64,000 bases of DNA from CAZOHG01 sp964579725. Its GTDB lineage: Bacteria > Zhuqueibacterota > JdFR-76 > BMS3Abin05. Shown piece by piece: positions 53,244-61,594 of the stretch (its first letter is position 1; each line of letters starts with the position of its first letter). The notes beneath the pieces were generated by a model, which saw only the letters and a program-made list of their open reading frames with translations, had not been told where the DNA came from and ran no database searches. The DNA is taken from assembly GCA_964579725.1 (NCBI GenBank), contig CAZOHG010000013.1, forward strand, positions 1 to 64,000, given 5' to 3'. The position numbers were made by a program, and so were the translations under genes.

Positions 53244-54191
53244 ATGCCACGGACATTGGTAACCGGCGGAGCAGGATTTTTGGGTTCGCACCTTTGCGAA
53301 TATTTGCTCAAACAAGGGCACGAAGTCATTGCCATGGACAACTTGGCCACGGGGAATATTGAGAATATTGAGCATTTACAGACGGAAAAATTCAAATTCA
53401 TTAAGTACGACGTGACCGAGTACATTTACGTGGCCGGTGAAATCGACTACATTTTGCATTTTGCCTCTCCGGCCAGTCCCATTGACTATTTGAAAATGCC
53501 GATTCAGACCCTCAAAGTGGGATCGTTGGGAACTCACAAGGCGCTGGGTTTGGCCAAAGAGAAAAACGCCACCTTTTTGCTGGCGTCAACCTCTGAGGTG
53601 TACGGGGACCCGCTAATCCACCCTCAGAAAGAGAGTTATTGGGGTAATGTGAATCCGGTAGGGCCGCGCGGCGTGTACGACGAGGCCAAACGCTTCGCCG
53701 AAGCTCTGACCATGGCCTACCACCGCTACCACGGTGTGGACACCAAAATCGTACGCATTTTTAACACCTACGGCCCACGTATGCGGTTGGGCGACGGACG
53801 AGCCATTCCCACGTTTATTCCGCAGGCCTTGACTAACAAGCCGGTTTCGGTTTTTGGCGACGGTTCACAGACCCGCAGTTTTACGTACGTGGACGACACG
53901 GTGGCGGGCATTTACAAACTTCTCATTTCGGATTACCACGACCCCGTCAATATTGGAAATCCCCACGAAATGACCATTCGGCAAATTGCGGAAAAGATTA
54001 TTCAAATGATCGGAAGCAGCAGCATCATTAAAGAAGAACCTTTACCCATTGACGACCCGAAAGTGCGCCAACCGGACATTACCCTGGCACGCGAAGTGTT
54101 GGGCTGGGAGCCAAAAGTGGAGGTGGAAGAAGGCCTGACCAAAACCATTGCCTGGTTCCGAAGCTTAAAAGATTGGTCGAAAGAAAGGTAG
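53244..54191 (+). CDS. UDP-glucuronate decarboxylase-like SDR sugar epimerase
   Basis: The 315-residue protein is an extended SDR enzyme: NAD motif GGAGFLGSHLCEYL, STSEVYGDP, catalytic YDEAK (VYDEAKRFAE), and RIFNTYGPRMRLGDGRAIP. The sequence is close to UDP-xylose synthases, which decarboxylate UDP-glucuronic acid to UDP-xylose. It would feed surface polysaccharide or LPS, in keeping with the GT9 and Kdo transferase genes that follow. AAGGAG is six bases before the ATG. Confidence 0.88.
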   Translation: MPRTLVTGGAGFLGSHLCEYLLKQGHEVIAMDNLATGNIENIEHLQTEKFKFIKYDVTEYIYVAGEIDYILHFASPASPIDYLKMPIQTLKVGSLGTHKALGLAKEKNATFLLASTSEVYGDPLIHPQKESYWGNVNPVGPRGVYDEAKRFAEALTMAYHRYHGVDTKIVRIFNTYGPRMRLGDGRAIPTFIPQALTNKPVSVFGDGSQTRSFTYVDDTVAGIYKLLISDYHDPVNIGNPHEMTIRQIAEKIIQMIGSSSIIKEEPLPIDDPKVRQPDITLAREVLGWEPKVEVEEGLTKTIAWFRSLKDWSKER

Positions 54192-54258
54192 ATTTCACTT
54201 ACCGGAAGCGTTCGGTTTTGCTTCTCGTTGCAGGTGTTTTCTCAAAACTTCGGAAATG

Positions 54259-54300
54259 AAAAAATTGCCCCCTTTTTAGATGTCGGGCAATTTTTTCTTT
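54259..54300 (+). terminator. Terminator of the apbE-SDR operon
   Basis: A 12-bp stem AAAAAATTGCCC (54259-54270) / GGGCAATTTTTT (54285-54296) is followed by more T. It starts 68 bases after the SDR stop. Confidence 0.88.
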
Positions 54301-54375
54301 TTGTGCTTCGTTCAGAGACAAACGGGAAATGGCAGGGGAAAGGAATAAAAATCGGTAAAACGGCAGGGAAACAGC

Positions 54376-55386
54376 GTGAAAATCCTCTTACTTCGATTTA
54401 GTGCAATCGGCGACGTGGTCCTGACGTCGGCTGCCATTCGAATGCTTCGGGAAAAATACCCCGACGCTCGAATCGACATGGTGGTACGTCAAGGACTTGA
54501 ACCGCTAATGGTGCACAACCCCCGCCTCAACCGCATTTTTACCCTACCGCCTTCGGCTACCCCAAAAGATTTGCAGGCCTTGGCGGCCACACTCAATACA
54601 GTTCGTTACGACTGGATTTTCGACTGGCAGAAGCACACGAAGAGTTACCTGTTGTCCTGGTTGGTCAAGGGAAAGGTCCGCCGGTTTCCCAAATACGCGG
54701 GAAAGCGGTTTTTTCTTGTTTATTTCAAGAAAAATTATTATCGTAACATCGTACCTGTGCCGCTCCGGTACTTGAAAGCGCTCAGGCCCCTGGACGTAAC
54801 CGATGACGGCAAGGGCCTGGAGCTTTTTATTCCGGAGGAGACCCAAAGAGCGGTTTCAAAAAAATGGCCGCTGGTAGCAGAATCTTTCTGGGCTTTTGCT
54901 CCTGGTGGCGGGCGCGCAACCAAGCGCTGGCCCACGCATTATTTTGTGGAATTAATCGCCCTTTACTTGCAGAAACCGGGGCGAAAAGTCGTTTTAGTGG
55001 GGGGAAAAGAGGATGAAGCCGTTTGTCGTTACATTGAGGAACGACTTTCCCACGAGGTGCTGAATCTCTGCGGAAAGACCACACTTTTGGAAACCGCAGC
55101 GGTTTTGCAAAAATCCGGGGGATTGGTTTCGAACGACACGGGCGTCCTTCACATGGCCGCGGCTTTTCAAAAACCGATTGTGGCGATTTTCGGACCAACG
55201 GTGAAAGAATTCGGATTTTTCCCGTTTCGCACGCCCAATGTGGTGCTGGAAAAAAGTCTCCCGTGTCGACCCTGTTCCTTTCACGGAACCGACAGGTGTC
55301 CGTTGGGGCATTTTTCGTGTATGGCGACGATTTTGCCTGAAGAGGCGCTTCAGGCGGTCAATTACTTTGACGAAAGATTGTTTTAA
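54376..55386 (+). CDS. Glycosyltransferase family 9 (heptosyltransferase-like)
   Basis: The 336-residue protein has the GT9 pattern: LLLRFSAIGDVVLTSAAIRM at the start, FAPGGGRATKRWPTHYFVEL in the middle, LCGKTTLLETAAVL, and VSNDTGVLHMAAAFQKPIVA near the end. Family members add heptose to the LPS core. It begins with GTG, with AGGG upstream. Its place just before waaA supports a role in LPS core assembly. Confidence 0.92.
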   Translation: MKILLLRFSAIGDVVLTSAAIRMLREKYPDARIDMVVRQGLEPLMVHNPRLNRIFTLPPSATPKDLQALAATLNTVRYDWIFDWQKHTKSYLLSWLVKGKVRRFPKYAGKRFFLVYFKKNYYRNIVPVPLRYLKALRPLDVTDDGKGLELFIPEETQRAVSKKWPLVAESFWAFAPGGGRATKRWPTHYFVELIALYLQKPGRKVVLVGGKEDEAVCRYIEERLSHEVLNLCGKTTLLETAAVLQKSGGLVSNDTGVLHMAAAFQKPIVAIFGPTVKEFGFFPFRTPNVVLEKSLPCRPCSFHGTDRCPLGHFSCMATILPEEALQAVNYFDERLF

Positions 55387-55436
55387 GAATCGAGGCGTCT
55401 GCTTCGCTCGGACGCTTCCAAAATGGACAGGTTAGT

Positions 55437-56741
55437 GTGACGGAAACTGTCTGGTTTGTGCTGTACAACGCAATCGGAGTGCCCTTGATGTGGGGCACAT
55501 TTCATTTTTTGAGTCTTTTCAATCGGAAGGTGCGCCACGGGATTCGCGGGCGGAAAAGGCTCTGGCGAGATCTGGCCGAATTCCGCCGCAAAGATGAACC
55601 GGCTTCGAGCCCCAGGCTTGTTTTCCACAGCGCTTCTCTGGGGGAATACGAACAAATCCGCCCGATTTTACACCGATTGAAAGAAAATCACCCCGATTGG
55701 AAATTGGTGGTGACCTTTTTTTCCCCCTCCGGCTACGAAAATTTCAAAAACGGAGGCGATCTTGATTTGGCCGTTTACCTTCCTTTTGATTCGCTACGCA
55801 GCGTGCAGCGTTTTTTGAGTTGGGTCAAGCCGTCCGCACTGATTATTTCCAAACATGATGTGTGGCCAAATTTGATCTGGACGGCGGAGCGGCGCAGCAT
55901 TCCCGTGCTTCTGATTAATGCCACCCTTCCACAGGATTCCAAAATAACCCGGTGGCCCGGGCGTTCTTTTTACCGCCGGGTGTACGCCAGAATGACGGCT
56001 ATTTTCCCGGCTTCTCAAACCGACCTGGCCGAATTCCGAAAATTAACGGCCCCGGGGAGCCGTTTGCGGGTGTTGGGAGACACCCGATTTGACCAGGTAT
56101 TGCGTCGCGCCGAAGAAAGTCGCTCCGGGCGTTTCTTCCCGGAGGAATGGCGCACCTGCCCTCTGATTTTTGTGGCCGGTAGCACCTGGCCCTCGGACGA
56201 GGAACACCTGTTACCCGCACTGTTTACGTTTTTTAAAAAAGCTCCTGAAAGCTGTTTTGTCATTGTGCCGCACGAACCGACCGAAAACCACGTGGCCGAA
56301 CTGCTGGGCGCTTTTGCGTCTGAGAAAATTCCGGTGTTGTTGTACTCAAAATGGCGACAGGGGCAATCGGCCTCTTCCTACCATTTTTTACTGGTAGATG
56401 AAATCGGCGTGCTGGCCAATTTGTACGCTTACAGTCACGTGGCGTACGTGGGAGGCAGTTTCGACCCGGGTGTGCACAATGTCATGGAGCCTGCCGCTTC
56501 TGCCAACGCCGTACTGTTTGGCCCGAAAATCCTGAATTCCCCCGAGGCGCAGGAATTGGTGCGGCGTGGGGCTGGTTTTGTGGTCAATTCCGCTCGTGAA
56601 ATAGTTGCCGTTTTGCGTACGCTGACTTCCAACCCGGAGAAACTAACGACAGCCCGCCAAACAGCCCGTCATTTCGTGTTAGAAAATGTCGGAGCCACCG
56701 AAGCCATTGTGCGTGAAATTGAATCCGCTGTTTCCGTTTAG
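55437..56741 (+). CDS. waaA: 3-deoxy-D-manno-octulosonic acid (Kdo) transferase
   Basis: The 434-residue inner-membrane-associated GT-B enzyme transfers Kdo to lipid A. It shows an N-terminal membrane helix, HSASLGEYEQIRPILHRLKE, the middle pattern SALIISKHDVWPNLIWTAER, RLRVLGDTRFDQVLRRA, FVAGSTWPSDEEHLL and the donor site VGGSFDPGVHNVMEPAA. The glutamate in SLGEYEQ is the expected catalytic base. It starts with GTG. It stands 50 bases after GT9 and 7 bases before the first EcfA gene. Confidence 0.94.
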   Translation: MTETVWFVLYNAIGVPLMWGTFHFLSLFNRKVRHGIRGRKRLWRDLAEFRRKDEPASSPRLVFHSASLGEYEQIRPILHRLKENHPDWKLVVTFFSPSGYENFKNGGDLDLAVYLPFDSLRSVQRFLSWVKPSALIISKHDVWPNLIWTAERRSIPVLLINATLPQDSKITRWPGRSFYRRVYARMTAIFPASQTDLAEFRKLTAPGSRLRVLGDTRFDQVLRRAEESRSGRFFPEEWRTCPLIFVAGSTWPSDEEHLLPALFTFFKKAPESCFVIVPHEPTENHVAELLGAFASEKIPVLLYSKWRQGQSASSYHFLLVDEIGVLANLYAYSHVAYVGGSFDPGVHNVMEPAASANAVLFGPKILNSPEAQELVRRGAGFVVNSAREIVAVLRTLTSNPEKLTTARQTARHFVLENVGATEAIVREIESAVSV

Positions 56742-56748
56742 GCCCGCC

Positions 56749-57525
56749 ATGATTGTCGTCAAGAATCTTGCATTTTCCTATTCTCCCGAATCACCATTCG
56801 TCTTTAGCGAGCTCAATCTGACGCTAAAAGAGGGAGAATTTGTCAGTTTTATGGGTAGTAATGGCTCGGGCAAGACCACCCTGGCGCGATGTCTCAACGG
56901 CTTGAATCTGCCTTCTCAAGGAGAGGTTTGGGTGGACGGCCTGAACAGCTCGGATCCGGCCGAAAACATGAAAATACGCGCCCGCGTGGGCATGGTGTTC
57001 CAGAACCCGGACAACCAGATTGTGTCCACCACGGTAGAGCGGGAAGTTGCATTCGGTTTGGAAAATTTGGGGATTCCGCACACGGAAATGCAGCCAATTG
57101 TGGAAGAAAAACTTCGGCAATTCGATTTGGAAAAATATCGGTACCGGGCCCCCCACACACTTTCCGGCGGAGAGAAACAGCTGCTGGCCCTGGCGTCGGT
57201 TTTGGCCATGAAACCCCGGTATGTGATCTTTGACGAGCCGACCTCCCTTCTCGACCCCCTCTGGCGAGAACGCATTTTGGAAACGGTTGCGGAACTCCAT
57301 AAATCCGGCCAAATTACCCCCATTTTGATTACCCAATTTCCGGAAGAGACCTTGCAATCCGATCGTTTAATTGTTTTGAACGAAGGGAAAATCTTTCTGG
57401 ACGATTCACCGGGGAAAATTTTTGAAAAGCCCGAACCCCTGCGGGAAGCGGGTGTCGGAATTCCCCTAAAATTCCAGATTCGTTCGCTTTTACCGGACGG
57501 GTACCGGTGGGAGGGCGAGGCATGA
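56749..57525 (+). CDS. Energy-coupling factor transporter ATP-binding protein (EcfA1-like)
   Basis: The 258-residue ABC ATPase has Walker A GSNGSGKT, Q-loop region VGMVFQNPDNQIVSTTVERE, signature LSGGEKQLLALASVLAM and Walker B YVIFDEPTS. The FQNPDNQ text is typical of EcfA/CbiO proteins, which power uptake of vitamins and metals together with EcfT and a substrate-binding S protein. The ATG at 56749 is used because it follows the waaA stop by seven bases; a frame from 56686 overlaps waaA. No EcfT or S gene is in the window. Confidence 0.9.
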   Translation: MIVVKNLAFSYSPESPFVFSELNLTLKEGEFVSFMGSNGSGKTTLARCLNGLNLPSQGEVWVDGLNSSDPAENMKIRARVGMVFQNPDNQIVSTTVEREVAFGLENLGIPHTEMQPIVEEKLRQFDLEKYRYRAPHTLSGGEKQLLALASVLAMKPRYVIFDEPTSLLDPLWRERILETVAELHKSGQITPILITQFPEETLQSDRLIVLNEGKIFLDDSPGKIFEKPEPLREAGVGIPLKFQIRSLLPDGYRWEGEA

Positions 57526-58379
57526 TTCGCTTCCAGGATGTTTCCTTTCGGTACAGTGAGGGATTGGAAGGTTTTCTTTCTTCGGAAGCCGTACTTCAAA
57601 ATATTTCTTTTCGAATTGCGCCCGGAGAATTTGTGGGACTGGTGGGTCCCAGCGGATCGGGAAAAACCACGCTTATTCAACATTTCAACGGACTTTTAAA
57701 ACCAACCACCGGCAAAATTTGGGTGGCCGGGGAAGAGATTACGGAGAAAAAAAAGAATTTAAAAGAGATTCGAAAGCGCGTGGGGATCATTTTTCAGTTT
57801 CCCGAGCTGCAATTTTTTGAGAACACGGTTTTTGAGGAAGTTTCCTACGGCCCGCAAAATCTGGGAATTCCGGCCGCAGAGATTGAAAAGCGCATTCAAA
57901 AGGCTTTTGAATGGTTGGACATGGATTTAAACCGATTTCGTCGGCGTTCTCCGTTTCGCTTGAGCGAGGGGGAAAAGCGCCGCGTGGCTATTGCCAGCGT
58001 TTTGGTCATGGAACCGGACGTCCTCATTTTCGACGAGCCGACCGCCGGACTGGACTACACCGGGGTGACGTTGCTACGCCGATTTATTCGCAATCTGCGC
58101 CGAACCAACAAGACCGTGGTGCTGGTTTCCCACGACATGGATTTTATTGCCGAACTGGTAGACCGTGTCCTCTGTTTGAAAGACGGACAGGTGCACTTCG
58201 ATGGAACAAAGGCGGATTTTTTCGCCAATGATTCTCTTTTGCGGGAGGCCAAACTGAGGCCGCCGGAAATTGTCCGTTGGGTCCGCCGGCTCCGTCAACA
58301 GGGGCTTCCCCTCAGTGCCGATTTGTTCAGTTCGGAAGAACTCCTTCAGTTTTTAAGAAATCTCAAGAAAAATAATTAG
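57522..58379 (+). CDS. Energy-coupling factor transporter ATP-binding protein (EcfA2-like)
   Basis: The 285-residue ABC ATPase has Walker A GPSGSGKTT, FQFPELQFFENTVFEEVSYG, a signature reading LSEGEKRRVAIASVLVM instead of the usual LSGGE, and Walker B LIFDEPTAGLD with a following switch His. It overlaps the first EcfA gene by four bases (ATGA), so the two are made together, as for EcfA1/EcfA2 pairs. FQFPE is the usual EcfA2 text. The partners are missing nearby, so they must be coded elsewhere. Confidence 0.9.
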   Translation: MIRFQDVSFRYSEGLEGFLSSEAVLQNISFRIAPGEFVGLVGPSGSGKTTLIQHFNGLLKPTTGKIWVAGEEITEKKKNLKEIRKRVGIIFQFPELQFFENTVFEEVSYGPQNLGIPAAEIEKRIQKAFEWLDMDLNRFRRRSPFRLSEGEKRRVAIASVLVMEPDVLIFDEPTAGLDYTGVTLLRRFIRNLRRTNKTVVLVSHDMDFIAELVDRVLCLKDGQVHFDGTKADFFANDSLLREAKLRPPEIVRWVRRLRQQGLPLSADLFSSEELLQFLRNLKKNN

Positions 58380-58562
58380 TTAGAAAAGAAGAACGTCCCC
58401 TATTCGGACCTCTAACCAATTTTTCCCTCTTGGAATCAGACCGGTAGAAACCACAAAATTGTAATTCCTTCGCCTTTGCAACTTGATTTTTTCCAACTTC
58501 AGCCGATAAAATAAAGGGCCCTAAGGAAAGCGGATTTCAAAATTGCAAGTGTCTAAAACCGT

Positions 58563-58578
58563 TGGAATGGAATTTGCA
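58563..58578 (+). promoter_or_regulatory. Sigma-54-like promoter of the sigma-54 activator gene
   Basis: The sequence TGGAAT (58563-58568), five bases, TTGCA (58574-58578) has the invariant GG and GC ten bases apart. The start would be near 58589, about 38 bases before the ATG at 58627. Confidence 0.65.
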
Positions 58579-58626
58579 AAATTGAAATGCGACGAAGGGC
58601 AACCGATTAAAAATAGAGGATTTGTT

Positions 58627-59703
58627 ATGTCAGAAGCCGCAGCGGAGGTCGCCACGGCCAAAATCGATAAAGTACCTGAATTCGAGCGGTATTGGGGGAA
58701 TTACGGCTTTGATCACAATTACCCGCTTGTCAGCCGAAGTCCCGAAATGAAGGACATTTTCGCCCTGATTAAAAAAATTGCCAAGAGCAATGCTACGGTT
58801 TTGATTCAGGGCGAAACCGGCACCGGGAAAGAACTTATTGCAGGGTTGATTCAGTTCATTAGTCCCCGTTCGGCCAGACCGTTTGTGAAGGTCAATTGTG
58901 CGGCGCTTCCGGAAAATTTACTGGAAAGCGAGCTTTTCGGACACGAAAAGGGTGCCTTTACAGGGGCTTACCAACGGCGAAAAGGGAAATTTGAGGAGGC
59001 CGACGGGGGCACGATTTTTTTGGATGAAATAGGTGACATGCACCTGACCACGCAATCCAAAATTCTGCGGGTTCTACAAGACCAGGAATTCACTCGTTTG
59101 GGTGGCAATCGGGTTATTAAGGTCGACGTACGGATCATTGCGGCCACAAATAAGGATCTCCTTCGGGAAATTGAGGCCGGTAATTTTCGTACCGATTTGT
59201 ACTACCGGATTAACGTGGTTAATATTCAGCTTCCGCCTTTGCGGAATCGGCGCGAGGACATTCCGCTCATTGCCGAATTTTTCCGCCGAAAATTTAGCCG
59301 TGAGCTTCGCAAAGACGTCCCCGGTTTTCACCCCGAAACCATGGCCTTGCTCAAACAACACGCGTGGCCGGGGAATATTCGGGAACTGCGAAATATGATT
59401 GAACGCGCCGTTTTGGTGGGCGACGAGGGGAAACCCATTATGCCAAAGGATTTGGCCATGGCCGGGCGGGATTATTTTGCAGCCGGCGGCAAAGAGCGCC
59501 GGAAAGGAGACCGCGCCGTCCTGAGTTTAAATTCGCTAAAACTGGAAGACGTGGAACGGGAAGTGCTGGTCAAGGCATTGAAAATGGCCAATTGGGTGCA
59601 AAAAGATGCAGCCAACCTACTGGGGATTTCTCCCCGTGCGTTAAATTACAAGATCGCTCAGTTTAAAATTACGCACCCGGGTTGGAGAAGGCACAGTAAG
59701 TGA
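58627..59703 (+). CDS. Sigma-54-dependent AAA+ transcription activator without sensor domain
   Basis: The 358-residue protein has only about 34 residues before the AAA+ domain. It has Walker A GETGTGKE (62-69), the sigma-54 contact motif GAFTGA, Walker B GGTIFLDEIGD, sensor and arginine motifs (RTDLYYRINVV, WPGNIRELRNMIERA) and a Fis-type helix-turn-helix (DAANLLGISPRALNYKI). Such proteins open sigma-54 promoter complexes using ATP. Lack of a receiver or GAF domain means it is either always on or controlled by a partner. AGAGGA is six bases before the ATG at 58627. The frame from 58543 would include the promoter and is rejected. Confidence 0.92.
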   Translation: MSEAAAEVATAKIDKVPEFERYWGNYGFDHNYPLVSRSPEMKDIFALIKKIAKSNATVLIQGETGTGKELIAGLIQFISPRSARPFVKVNCAALPENLLESELFGHEKGAFTGAYQRRKGKFEEADGGTIFLDEIGDMHLTTQSKILRVLQDQEFTRLGGNRVIKVDVRIIAATNKDLLREIEAGNFRTDLYYRINVVNIQLPPLRNRREDIPLIAEFFRRKFSRELRKDVPGFHPETMALLKQHAWPGNIRELRNMIERAVLVGDEGKPIMPKDLAMAGRDYFAAGGKERRKGDRAVLSLNSLKLEDVEREVLVKALKMANWVQKDAANLLGISPRALNYKIAQFKITHPGWRRHSK

Positions 59704-59713
59704 AAGCCAATTC

Positions 59714-60340
59714 ATGAGCCGAAAATTCAGATTGATTTTTTATTTCAGCCTCTTTTTCTTTTTTCTTTCTGGATTTGGATTGGGTACCGGTTGGGCGCAG
59801 GAAGCAAGCCTTGTGGTGCAGTGGGACCCGAACACCGAATCGGACTTGGCCGGATACCGGGTTTATTGGGGAACGGTTTCTCGACAATATTCCAAACAAA
59901 TTGACGTGGGCAACGTAAACCGCTACCGAATAACGCATTTGGAAGCGGGAAAAATCTATTTCATTGCCGTGACGGCCTACGACAACTGGAACAACGAAAG
60001 CGATTTTAGTCAAGAGGTAAACGGGAAGGCGGCCGTTCATTTTCAATCGGCTGTTTCGCCCAAAGTGTTTGTTTTGTTTCAAAATTACCCGAATCCTTTC
60101 AACCCTACCACGACTATTCGGTACAGCGTACCTTCTCCCGCTGCGGTTCGATTGTCCATTTTTGACCATCGCGGCCGTCTGGTGCAAACCCTTCACAACG
60201 GGCACGACGAAGCCGGTTTGCATTCTTTTCTGTGGAACGGGAGGAATTTGCGGGGTGAGGACGTAGCGTCAGGTACCTATTTTGTGCGTCTTCGAGCGGG
60301 AGGTTTTTCTCTCTCTCAAAAACTCTTGCTGATTCGGTGA
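59714..60340 (+). CDS. FN3-domain protein with T9SS sorting domain
   Basis: The 208-residue protein has a signal peptide (YFSLFFFFLSGFGLGTGWAQ), a single FN3 domain (about 33-105, WDPNTESDLAGYRVYWGT) and a C-terminal type A sorting domain (about 118-208, FQNYPNPFNPTTTIRYSVPS, ending LLLIR). It is therefore exported by the type IX system. It follows the sigma-54 activator by ten bases, probably on the same transcript, and converges on the KamA gene. Its FN3 start is nearly the same as that of the gene at 61595. Confidence 0.9.
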   Translation: MSRKFRLIFYFSLFFFFLSGFGLGTGWAQEASLVVQWDPNTESDLAGYRVYWGTVSRQYSKQIDVGNVNRYRITHLEAGKIYFIAVTAYDNWNNESDFSQEVNGKAAVHFQSAVSPKVFVLFQNYPNPFNPTTTIRYSVPSPAAVRLSIFDHRGRLVQTLHNGHDEAGLHSFLWNGRNLRGEDVASGTYFVRLRAGGFSLSQKLLLIR

Positions 60341-60358
60341 ACCAAAATCCCCCCATTT

Positions 60359-61321
60359 TTAGGGAAAAAGCGGCACTTTGCTCGGAGCCTCTGGGTCGTC
60401 CCGGACGTACGTCGGAACGGCCAACCCGCCCGTGTGCTCCCGCAAATAGCGAATGAGTTGTTTCCCTCTTTCTTCACTTACCTCAAAATGTCGGGTCCCT
60501 GCCACAGGGTCCAATTGGTGCAGGTAATACGGAATGACCCGAATGGCCACTAATTGTTCGACCAATTCCAAAAGCACCTCTTCCGAATCATTAACTCCCC
60601 GCAAGAGCACACTTTGGTTTAAAACCGGAAACCCGGCCTCCACAAAACGGATACAGGCCTGCCGACTTTCTGCGGTTACCTCGGCCGGATGATTAAATTG
60701 GGTCAAAATAAAAATGGGGTGAAAAGGCTTGAGGGCCGAAATCAATTCGGGTGTGACCCGTTGCGGCAGTGTCACCGGGGCTCGGGTACCGATTCGGATC
60801 ACCCGAATGTGGTTGATTTCTCTCAACGAGGCAAGAAGGTGCACCAATTTTTTGTCGGAGAGCATGAGCGGGTCCCCGCCTGAAAGAATGACCTCGCGAA
60901 TTCCGGGTTGATTTTGCAGGTACGCAAGACTGTCCTGAATTTGCTTTTGCGTGGGAAAGGGTTTGCGTCCAACCGTTCGGCGCCGGGTGCAGAAACGGCA
61001 GTAGACCGGGCAGGTGTTTGAAACGAGAAACAGCACGCGATCCGGGTAGCGGTGAATAATAAGCGGCGCTTTTCGGTGTGCCTCTTCTTGAAGGGGATCG
61101 GCCTTTTCACCGGGGGCCACAGACAACTCTCGATCGTCAGGAATGCTTTGAAGACCGATGGGATCCCGAGGTGAGTGAATGAGACGGACCCAGTAGGCAT
61201 TCACACCGAAAGGCAAGTGCCCCGCATTTTCTGCCAACCATTTTTTCGAAACCCCAAAAACGTCAGCCGCCTGTCGGGTGACCTTCGGTGCCTCCCGCAC
61301 AATTTCTTCCCAATCGTTCAT
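60359..61321 (-). CDS. KamA/EpmB-family radical SAM aminomutase
   Basis: The 320-residue protein has the iron-sulfur motif C104-x3-C108-x2-C111 (CPVYCRFC), GGDPLMLSDKKL, and a late lysine (Lys315 in SKVPLFP) at the place of the PLP-binding lysine of lysine 2,3-aminomutase. Its length is close to EpmB, which makes beta-lysine for elongation factor P, and shorter than KamA from clostridia. Which of the two it is cannot be settled, since efp and epmA are not in the window. GAGG precedes the ATG. Confidence 0.88.
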   Translation of the reverse strand: MNDWEEIVREAPKVTRQAADVFGVSKKWLAENAGHLPFGVNAYWVRLIHSPRDPIGLQSIPDDRELSVAPGEKADPLQEEAHRKAPLIIHRYPDRVLFLVSNTCPVYCRFCTRRRTVGRKPFPTQKQIQDSLAYLQNQPGIREVILSGGDPLMLSDKKLVHLLASLREINHIRVIRIGTRAPVTLPQRVTPELISALKPFHPIFILTQFNHPAEVTAESRQACIRFVEAGFPVLNQSVLLRGVNDSEEVLLELVEQLVAIRVIPYYLHQLDPVAGTRHFEVSEERGKQLIRYLREHTGGLAVPTYVRDDPEAPSKVPLFP

Positions 61322-61530
61322 TTTCCTCGCAAAGAACCTTCGATTGTTTCCTTTTCAGAACAATAAACAATACCAAAAAAAATCGGGAAAATCCAATTCA
61401 AAATTCGGGTGAGCTTTTCGAAAATAGAATTTCGAAACCGTCATTCAGGTTTGTAATCCAGACGAGAAGAAGAAAATGGGGGATAATTTATCTTTTAATA
61501 AAATCAATACGTTGTCGTCATTTTTGGGTT

Positions 61531-61545
61531 TGGCACAGACTTTGA
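61531..61545 (+). promoter_or_regulatory. Possible sigma-54-like promoter, weak
   Basis: TGGCAC (61531-61536), five bases, then TTGA (61542-61545) has a perfect -24 box but GA instead of GC at -12. It lies 50 bases before the ATG of the following gene. Support is weak. Confidence 0.3.
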
Positions 61546-61594
61546 AAGAGAAGATGACGAGAAACGGATGTTTGGAATTTGTTACGGAGAATTC

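Noticed and set aside
60359..61321. Firm naming as EpmB or KamA
   Set aside because: Length favours EpmB and motifs are shared by both; without efp or epmA in the window I keep the family-level call.
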